Assembly (NCBI RefSeq): GCF_014898815.1
Contig: NW_026515546.1
Location: 2,466,501 to 2,530,500 of the forward strand
Length of the DNA stretch: 64,000 nucleotides
Direction of reading: 5' to 3'
Source of the DNA: Panonychus citri
Taxonomy: Eukaryota > Arthropoda > Arachnida > Trombidiformes > Tetranychidae
Part shown: positions 55,141 through 64,000 of the stretch, in pieces
Layout: every line of letters begins with the position of its first letter
How positions within the stretch are numbered: position 1 is the first letter of the stretch
Program-made: the position numbers and the translations under genes
Notes under the pieces: model-generated
What the model was told of the DNA's origin: nothing
Seen by the model: the letters and a program-made list of their open reading frames with translations, nothing else
Databases searched by the model: none

Positions 55141-55675
55141 TGTTACTTTTTTTTGTCTCAATCAATCCACTAATTGTTTTAAAATCATCATCAGGTAAGT
55201 ACTGTAGTCACAAATATCAGCTGATTCACCATGAAATAATTAATTAATGTTGAGATCACAATTTCCAGTTAAAAGATAATTAGTTAACTAATATTTTATA
55301 AACATTTCTAACAATTAGTCACATAATTAACTTTGAAGCTCATAAACCATCGTGATCAAAAGTCTTTATACCATTTTGAGATTTTCTCTGTCATTTAGTG
55401 AACAATTTGATGTCCATTATGGTCAAGAATTCAATGTATCTAATTGTCGATTTTAATTCAAGATAAGTTTCGATTTAAAATTAGAACGAAACTTTTTCCT
55501 TATTCATTGGACTCGATGCTGGTGCTTCCTCCTGGTGAACGTTTACAACAACTATTGAGTTCAATCAATAGACATTCAGAGTTCTGTAAATTCCCGATGG
55601 ACCCATGAGTCGAAGGCCAATCCATCGCCATGAATATCGAATTAGATCAACTATGATGATAGATATCAAATATTC

Positions 55676-55950
55676 GGTAACATCTTAGTTTATGGTAGTG
55701 GGCGGGTCAATCAGCTAATTACTACATTAGTCCTACGAATGAAAATTAACTAATTATTCAATTAATTGTTTTGTTTTAATTAGGTTAGGTTAGGTCCCAA
55801 TATTAAGGGTCACCCTTGATTAGGAAAGGCCCGGAGGGCCTAAGACAATCAAATCGTAGCTCTCATTTGCTTAATTGATCAAAAAATTTATTGGATAAGT
55901 GTGAGAATTAGTCGATTGTCCGACCCACTACCATAAACTAAGATGTTACC
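55676..55950. mobile_element. Small transposon with 8-bp target duplication, 275 bp
   Basis: Terminal inverted repeats begin GGTAACATCTTAGTTTATGG and are perfect for 27 bases, then imperfect to about 45. Flanks carry an exact 8-bp duplication AAATATTC (55668-55675 and 55951-55958). No ORF. The GG start and 8-bp duplication resemble the Merlin element at 19148, whose ends start GGTAAG, so a Merlin-derived MITE is likely; hAT cannot be excluded from the duplication length alone. It contains a GC-rich hairpin (GGCCCGGAGGGCC) and three TTAGG units. Confidence 0.88.
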
Positions 55951-58900
55951 AAATATTCTTCAGACGCTCTCTCTCTTTCTCTCTCTCTTTGACGATTATT
56001 ATAAGAGGCAAGTTGTGAACATTTCTAATAATCGAATTCGAAACTTTCTTTTCCTTCCTTTAGTTCTGCTTGAATTTGTGATCCTCGGCTCTGGAAGCAG
56101 TTTCTTGACATTTTCCCCATTTAACTAGTGCGAAACCTTTATTATAAGAATTAGGAAGAGGACCGAACCAGAATTAGCATTCTTATTATCATACAATAAA
56201 TTATTCATGGATAAATCATCATGTTAGAATGAGGAAGCTGAGAAAAAATTAATCAATTGAACTAAGAATGATATTCAGATGAAGTTTTTTTTATCACAAT
56301 AATCATAATCAACTTTGTTATGGTAATATTTTGAAATTACGATCAAATTTTTGAGAAATCATATTTTTGATTGTTTGTTAGATGTGTATCTGTATTAAAT
56401 CAAAAACTTCAAGTTGTCTTAATCATCTCACAAGGATGATAACCGAATGGTATGTATACTTGGAAGGATGATGAGAAGGAGGAAGAAGATGAAAGGAATC
56501 ACCATGGATGACAATGTAAACATGATGACGATGATGAGAAGTAGAGAAGCAAAAAGATTTCTGAAAAAAGGATCATGGAAATTTGAATATTTCTTGGTTA
56601 CCACCATTCACGAATTAATCTGATTTCTTAATGAACGTTTTGATTACCAAACAAAATCGTGAAGATGAAGAGTCTAGGAGAGTGAGAGAGAAGGGTGAAG
56701 ATGATGGAAACATTAACATGATAAATGTCATAGTACAAAAAGAGAGATGAAGGGAACATAATCAAGAGACATTAAGATAAGAAGATGCGGAGAAAAAGTA
56801 AATGATGGAGAGAGCGAGAAAAAAAGAGAGAGAGAGAGAGAGTAAAAAGACAAAAAAGATAAAGAATCAGGCCAAGCATGATGATGAGAAGAAGAGCAAA
56901 AATTACATCGAACAGTAACAAAATCGTAAAGTTCAAATAGTCCTAAAAGATAATCCAAGAATCCAAGAATCAAGAATCGAAGAAGAAAAAAATTGACCAA
57001 ATAATCAAATAAATCCATTGATATATAAGTCGCAACAATTTGGGTCAAAAAGCAGTAAAATTAATCACTGATCATCCTCATCCCGATCTCAATGTTGATT
57101 AAGATGATGTTCATTGAACAATAATCAACAATTAAGCCAATAACTCATTCTGATCAACTGAATGATACAATTTTTACCTAACCATTGATAGTAAATTGTA
57201 ATATTATTATTTTCAAAAAGGTTATAACAATCAAGTTAACAAAATTTGACAACAATCAAGGAAATACAATTTCAAACAGTGAATTAAGTAAACATTTACA
57301 ATTTGTCTTAATTTAATCAAATAAAATCAACTGACCTTTAGATGTCCAAATGTAATCTTGGCATTGCAAGTTTATATCAAATTTACTTGAATTATTAAAG
57401 GTTATCAGAGTTAACCTTTGAACGACATTGACCGACAATTCGTCAACAACTAGTCAGTAAAATTTGATTCTAAATTCAAACTGATCAAACTGAAGAAATT
57501 CATTCATAATATTTGATAACATTGAGAAAGAAAAACTTACAAACAAATTGCTTTTTATTTTTCCAAATTCTGATCAATCGATTTTATCTTCTCGATCCTT
57601 GTCTTCATCTTTGTTTCCATGAGATGATTATAATCATATAACATCAGAAAAAAAGAGTAAATTAATCAGTCTGATTGTCGTTCACATTAGAAAGTCTGTA
57701 TTTACATTACCAACAATTTAAGAGAAACAATTAATCACAATTAGAAAGAGCGCCATCTCTTATCGGATTTAAGAAACTTTCGAATTAATTTTGTTTACAT
57801 TAGTTTATCAATCTCTTGTATCGGTTAATCAATATTTACTTATGAGAAAAGAAAACTAATTGTAAGAAAAAGGAAAGAGAAAAAAAAACAAAACGATGAC
57901 ATCAATTGATTTTCTTGAGGTGATCAGATTTCAATTCATTGAATCAGGGTGAATACATTTGGATAAGTAAATAATCAACTGATGACAGGAAATGAAAACT
58001 TTTCGAGTAACGAAATAAAAGTTCAAACGATCAAGAGATTCGAGACTTTTTTTTCACTTTCTTTCCGTTCATCTTTATCATGCTGATTAACATGGTGAAT
58101 GGATCACATGTGTTGGTGAATTATGGATCTGATTGATTTCAGAATCAATTAATCATTGTGATGGTTCACTCGTGGTTTTTATCCATTACCATGTTCTCAG
58201 ACTGAATCTGCCTTTCATCTGATTCATCATGATCATCGTCTTTACAGCTGAATGGATACACTTCAGGGAGGATGATAATGTCTAGTGAACCTTGAAAAAG
58301 AATAAGGTTAAACATGACTTCTTTACTCAATCATTGGTTAACTTGACCACTGGTCAAGTTGGATTAGTTGGGTTAGGTTTTTTTTTTCTTCTTCTTCTTC
58401 AATATTATAATACTTGTAATGTCGTTGGTATACATCACCCAATCCAAGAAGAAAACAAATATGAAACATCAAAGTGGAAAAAGTTCTAGAAGCAGGTCTA
58501 CATAATATCTGTGAATGGAAAATTTTTCACCATCAGAATCATCGGATTTGTATAAAGAGATTGAGTTAACCAAAGATTGGGCAGAGAAGGAAAAAATAAA
58601 GGAAATGGAAACCAAATGAACAGAAAGAATATGAAAGAAAATAAAAACACTAATGTCAATCGGTGATGCAAAACATGATATCATCATATTTCAGTTAACT
58701 CCTTGGGAGGAAAAAAAGAGCAAAAGATGAAAAGAAATGATGGAAGATGATGATTAAAGCAAAAACTATCGGAGAAGAGGCCAAATAAGATTTAGACATG
58801 GGAGCTGTTGATAGGTTTCACTTGAGACATTTAATACACACCACCGGCAATAGAATTCATGGATTAACCCACCGAGAGAGAGAGCAACATAATATTTTGA

Positions 58901-59786
58901 CATAAGATTCTCTCTCTCTGTCTCTCTTGTTTGGTTGGTGGTGATTCCAATAAAAGATTCTTAAGGCTTTTCAAGACCCATCATGATTTTATCTTCCTCT
59001 TTCATCTGTCTCAGAATTTGTCTTCCTCTCTTCATATAACCCTGAATACTGCCACTTTTAGCCATTGTTACACTTATCCATTCATTTTGAGAGTTCATTT
59101 TATCATCTTTGAGATGAGAATAAGGTATATTCTAATATATCTATCAATCTATCTGTCTAACTTTCTTTAAAACAGACTCACTAACTCACTCAATCTCTCC
59201 CTCTGTCATTTCCACTGGCTCTCCTCTCTGTCATTGTCACGGTTTATGGATATACTATTTTTTATGGTTGCTCTCTCAAGTATCATCATAACAATCATCA
59301 TTTTTCACTAATTTAGGTTTGTACAATTGGTTAGCTTGTTTTTCTTTGGCAACTAATCTTATTTCATCTACCTGGGTTGACAAGAAGGACATAACTACCA
59401 TCAAAGATAAACATCTTCATCATAATCACATAATCATAATCCCTCTGTTAACCTACGAGAGAAAAAAACTCAAGTTTATGTGTACAAATTGTATTGGAAA
59501 TTTGATATCAACTCTCAAAGGACCAACCAGGTATAAGAGAATCACCAAGACACCGATTAAACTGTTAATATTATTATTAAATAGAAAAGGTAATTGAAGT
59601 AATTATGAAAGTTAGAAATGATTTGAAAAAGTTGAACAAAAATCAACAATCAGCAGCAATTAAATGAACCTGAAATATTAATCAAACTAAATAAAGAAAA
59701 AGCTTAACAGAAAAAAGCTCAATATTAAATTACCAGAGAGGTAAAAACAATAGTAGGTGGTAAATGTATCGCTGTGGGTAAATTGC

Positions 59787-59787
59787 C

Positions 59788-59815
<28 letters not shown>
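59787..59815. repeat. (CT)n microsatellite
   Basis: About 14 units. Confidence 0.95.
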
Positions 59816-59819
<4 letters not shown>

Positions 59820-60225
59820 TCATCTCCATTCTCTACCTTTTTATGGCTTCCATCATCCTATTTCTCCTCTTCCTCATCTTCCTCATCTTCCTAATCCTTT
59901 GCCACCCTAAAGAATCCTCAATATCTCCCTTATCCATACCTGACTTATTTACATGGTTCGTTGGTAAGTTTTTTCTTCCGTTAACCGAAAAATATTTGAT
60001 TCTATTAATATTTATCCTCTTCCCTTTTCCACCCATTCTATCAAATCAGTTAATCAACATGATAGAAAGTTGATCATTATCATCAGTCATCGTTATTCAT
60101 TTTCTTATACAGAATGACCATGAGAATTTAATATTTTCCAAAATTTTCTATTCTCTTTTTGTTATTCTTTTTTGATTCTTTTTTTTCTCTCATCTTGTTT
60201 TCCTTGACGGTTCTCCATGTTGCCA

Positions 60226-60228
<3 letters not shown>

Positions 60229-60257
<29 letters not shown>
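60229..60257. repeat. (TC)n microsatellite
   Basis: About 14 units. Confidence 0.95.
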
Positions 60258-60259
<2 letters not shown>

Positions 60260-60485
60260 AAAGATTGATATGAATTAGGTAATTTTGTTGTTTTTTCTTT
60301 GCTAATAGTTAACAAGATATGCACACGCACGATAATCAACAGAATTATTTTCTAATTCTCTTTTTTTTCTTTTCTCTTTTTCAGATAATTGATGTTGAGA
60401 GATTATTGGTTTTACCCTTTTTTCCATTACTTCATGTGATGTTTGAAACTATTACTTTCCCTTCATCTACCTGGATGATATTCCA

Positions 60486-60487
<2 letters not shown>

Positions 60488-60518
<31 letters not shown>
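60488..60518. repeat. (GA)n microsatellite
   Basis: About 15 units; the only long run within 300 bases in the opposite orientation to the (TC)n at 60229. Confidence 0.95.
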
Positions 60519-60520
<2 letters not shown>

Positions 60521-61300
60521 CGACTTGGAGTATAATCTGTTGCTGTTTCTGTTGGTGGTTGATTATAATTCTTACATGAAATTATTGAACTTTGATCCTC
60601 TCTAATATGGTTTCTTCATCTTCTCCTCTTCATCCCTCCCATTTTTTTCTTCTCTTATAATATGGATTCTATCTTAATTAACTTTAAATAATTAACGTTG
60701 TTTTCGACTGTTAATTTCTCTTCGCCTCTTTCATTACGAAGCAAACAACGAGGAGAAGAAGGAGAAGAAGAAGAAGAAGAAGAGTGAGAGAGGGAAAAAT
60801 CTCTGTGGTTATTATTGCATTGGTTTTTCTTCCTCCGGTGGATATTTACTTCTGTTTCTTCATTCTTATGCATCAGAACAGAAAAACATCATCTTCGTCT
60901 CTCCATCTTCATCACTTTACTACCATCATCATCATCATGAGGATAAGAAATAACTAAAAGAAAAGAAAGTAAAAGTCATGTCAACAAGGATAAACACATT
61001 CTCATCTTCATCCATCTTATTCTTTTTCTTCATCTCTTATGCTTATTTTCTTCCTCATCTTCTTTAGCTTTTTCTCTTTCGCCTCTTATTTATTTTTTTT
61101 CGCAAGTAAGTAGATTTTAACTCGAGTAAAATGTAAAAGATTGACAAGGTGTAAAAAGAACAAGAGTAATAAGAGAGAAAGAGGAGAGAGAAATTTATCT
61201 ACGAGGATAAGAGGGTAAGATGATGAGGATGCTAAAAGTTGCGAAAAAAAGTTTCTTCAATGAGAACAATTAGATTAACGGGTAAAAACCTCTTCTACCC

Positions 61301-61340
61301 TCATCATCATCATCATCATCATCATCTCTCTCTCTCTCTC
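61301..61340. repeat. (ATC)n followed by (TC)n
   Basis: Compound microsatellite: about eight ATC units run directly into about eight TC units. Confidence 0.9.
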
Positions 61341-61565
61341 GAATACCATTAATCCAACACTTTGGATTATATAAAATGTATTAAAAGCATAAAAAATACT
61401 TGAAGATGATAATATTGATAAGAATGATAAAGATGATGATGGTAATCAATAGATCAACTTTAACGGTTTATAATTATAACTTTCTCTGTGTATTTACATG
61501 ACAGGTTACAATTTACTTGATCACCATGTACACACCATTCATACAATAGATTCAACAACAAACCT

Positions 61566-61567
<2 letters not shown>

Positions 61568-61600
<33 letters not shown>

Positions 61601-61608
61601 GATGATGA
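61568..61608. repeat. (GA)n followed by (GAT)n
   Basis: About 14 GA units run into four GAT units; the mirror image in composition of the compound repeat at 61301. Confidence 0.9.
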
Positions 61609-64000
61609 TTAACAATTTAGAGCCATGAAAATTGGATTGAACAATTTCGGAATCAAGTTGAATCACATTAGCATTTATCACTCTAATTACATTTCCCTCT
61701 CACACCATTGAAGTTTTCAATCAAGGATTAAAATCAAGTTAACTGGATTAACATGGAATCTCAAACCATATATTGTATTATCACCAGTGATCAATAAGAT
61801 AATCATTGTAACTTATTTATTGGGCTGTTTTTTTATTTATCCAGTGAATGGACATAACTTTTTTTTCTTACCTTTTCTGACCGGACACTTACATTTAATT
61901 ACAAGGTAACTCTGTCATCTCTAATGGAAACTAATGGATTATGTCTTAACCTGTCATTGACTAAAGTTATTACTTCGTATTTATCGTTAATCATCATCTT
62001 TAATCATCATTATTATTACCATCATCATCTTTACCTGGATTCATCCTTAACACGTTCAGAAAATCATCTTTATCTTCAGTATTTTTTTTCTCGTTTTATG
62101 GTAAAAAAAAAGTTATTACATTGACGATAATGTTTTTGAAATTATAACGTTCATTTCACTTGGATGATGATTGAGATGATAATATTTACTCTCATATTAT
62201 TATTACTTTCATCATCATCATCATCATCATCTTCATGTTGACTGTTGATCAATCCTCAATCTTGACCAGCAATCAACTTTAATTAACCATTAAAAGTTTA
62301 TGTTTTACTTTTTAAATTGTTATTGTTTTTATTTGCTTTTATATTACCAATTGAGTTGTTGAAACTAATTTCAAACCTAATTATGTCTCTTAATTTATTT
62401 ACATTTATCTTAATTGTTGCACTATTATTGAAATTGTAACAATTTAGTTTTTTTAATTACTTTCTTACTTTATGTATGGTGATGTAGTTTTAAACTTAGA
62501 TAACATTTTGATTAACTGTCAATTTAAATTGTTCAATGGTTGATCATTAATCTCTGGTGTGTTTTATTTAGTTTTTTATTATTTGGGTTTACATGTAATG
62601 ATTAGTTGATTAGTTGATCAATTTTTGATCATAAAACATGAAAAGATGTTAATAGTAATTAACTTTCTCACCAATATCACAATTAAAGTGATGCTAATGA
62701 TCAAGGATATTAATTGTTTGAAGGTAATAACATTGGGTAGTATCATTATTGTTTCTGTTACATTGATTAATTACTTATCCTACAATTATAAACAATAACA
62801 ATAATTGTAATCTAATCAATCATATGGATTAACAAAAAAAGTTGATCTTAATCTAAGGATAACAATGAGAAATAATTTTCAACCAAAAAAAAGCTAATTA
62901 GTTAATCATAACAATGGTAACACATACAATCAATAGATTCGGTGTTTTAATTATAAAATTGGAATAAGAATTGAAAAATTTCACCTAATTGTTGTGTATT
63001 AGATTTAGATTGAGAAAATTGTTACAATTAACTGCACCTTATTGAAGTAACAAACGATAATGATCAAAGTTAATTGAGTTACGCAGCAATCAAAGTCTAC
63101 ACACCTAATTTGGAAAGTTAATTATCATCAACCAAATCGTAGTTGATTAAACAGAAGCACCGATTTCCCATTAATTGCTTACCATTGGAATTTAAAAAGT
63201 ACCGAATAAAAAATGAATGGAAAACTTTGATTTTCTTATTGTTCGAAGTGAAATGTTCAATGGTCAAGTTCGATGAGTAGATGATCATTTCTCTGTTGAA
63301 TCTTGTTAAAATGGAGCAATTTCCACCTTATATCCTCATCATCTTCTTCATGATCATCTTGATCTTCATGTTCGATGTTGAACTTTTTTTTTCATGGAAA
63401 ACATGAAATATAATGATCATGATGATACAACATTGAAGCTTAATTTGAAATCTTTTTTGTTTGTCAGATGAAACTCATCATTCTTCCGGTTCCTCCTTAA
63501 TCTTGAGGAAAAAGATACACTACTAGTTGTAGCTATTTTTATCATCACCTTTGTCTTATTTGAAGGGGTTAAGTGATTTTGAAAGAGAATAAAATGATTC
63601 CAAGAATATTCTTTATCTTCATCATTTCCGTTTCCTTTTGAAATTGTTATCTTGGATACACAGAGATAAAAGATTATCATCAACCCGATTTGGTTACTAT
63701 TGACCAGTGAGCTGATTTAAAGTAATCATCAGTGATAATCATTTTTCTTGTAACTTTTCGTCATTATCATTGATGATGCAATTTTTGATTTCTTAATCGT
63801 TTCTTATCTTTGTCTTTTTCTTTGAGTGATTAACGATTTTGGCAAGAAAATGAACAATTAGAAAGCATATTCATGATAATTCAGAATTCCCATTGAGTCT
63901 AATTTGTTTTTCCTTTTTTAGCTAAAAGTTTCTTCCCTTTGGTGATGATAAAATTGCATGATGATAATGATCATTTCTCATCCGCATCATCATCCTGATC

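Larger units (their letters stand above)
55959..64000. other. Gene-poor terminal 8 kb
   Basis: AT-rich DNA with many CT/GA and ATC/GAT runs. Frames at 56728-57048, 58292-58489, 58931-59170, 59319-59597, 59774-60073, 60319-60579 and others lack any domain and mostly read through simple repeats. I recognise no gene, RNA or transposon end here. Confidence 0.5.

Noticed and set aside
55780..55794. (TTAGG)3, the arthropod telomere repeat
   Set aside because: Only three units inside a small transposon; no array and no chromosome-end context.
56728..57048. Minus-strand ORF of 106 codons
   Set aside because: Hydrophobic and Ser/Leu-rich translation of GA-rich simple sequence; no splice or homology support.

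Overview
This window comes from a nuclear genome of an AT-rich, intron-bearing animal. The genes have short GT-AG introns (often 55-100 bp), animal-type families (glucosylceramidase, MAM-domain protein, stomatin, TIM17, ZIP transporter, a ZCCHC8-like factor), abundant CT/GA microsatellites and animal-type transposons. The retroelement primer site matches a tRNA-Gln of the animal type. An arthropod, possibly a mite, is my best guess; no single feature proves it.

Layout. Positions 1-4.1 kb hold two tandem glucosylceramidase genes, the first cut by the window edge. Positions 4.1-6.5 kb hold PIF/Harbinger-type MITE sequence and degenerate DNA. Positions 6.5-18.6 kb hold a minus-strand Ty3/gypsy-like element of the endogenous-retrovirus type. 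It has an intact 2110-residue Gag-Pol-Env frame, a 459-residue zinc-knuckle accessory ORF downstream of env behind a splice acceptor, a 3 kb leader full of minisatellites, a tRNA-Gln primer site, and a family of 12 small hairpins sharing a GGUGAU/GGUGCU-type loop. Positions 19.1-20.9 kb hold a complete Merlin-type DNA transposon with 103-bp perfect terminal inverted repeats and an 8-bp target duplication. Positions 21.8-26.7 kb (minus) hold a secreted protein with four MAM domains. Positions 28.6-35.9 kb (plus) hold a stomatin gene whose 5.3 kb second intron contains, on the opposite strand, two paralogous genes for very small secreted peptides. A ZCCHC8-like gene (36.4-37.9 kb, plus) and TIM17 (38.3-39.3 kb, minus) follow. 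After a gene-poor stretch there is a ZIP zinc transporter (48.1-49.6 kb, plus). The last 14 kb are mostly non-coding, with a duplicated 200-bp flank around a Gln-rich degenerate ORF, one small transposon with an 8-bp target duplication, and many microsatellites.

Most cellular genes here are unrelated housekeeping or surface genes and do not form a pathway. The accessory region of interest is the retroelement: its accessory protein carries zinc knuckles and an Arg-rich stretch, and its RNA carries a repeated covarying hairpin, which together suggest an RNA-recognition system (inference).

A caution for every gene model: at least six single-base losses and one gain, all in runs of 3-6 identical bases, break otherwise well-conserved frames, including both large exons of TIM17. 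This looks like residual homopolymer error in the assembly rather than real gene decay.
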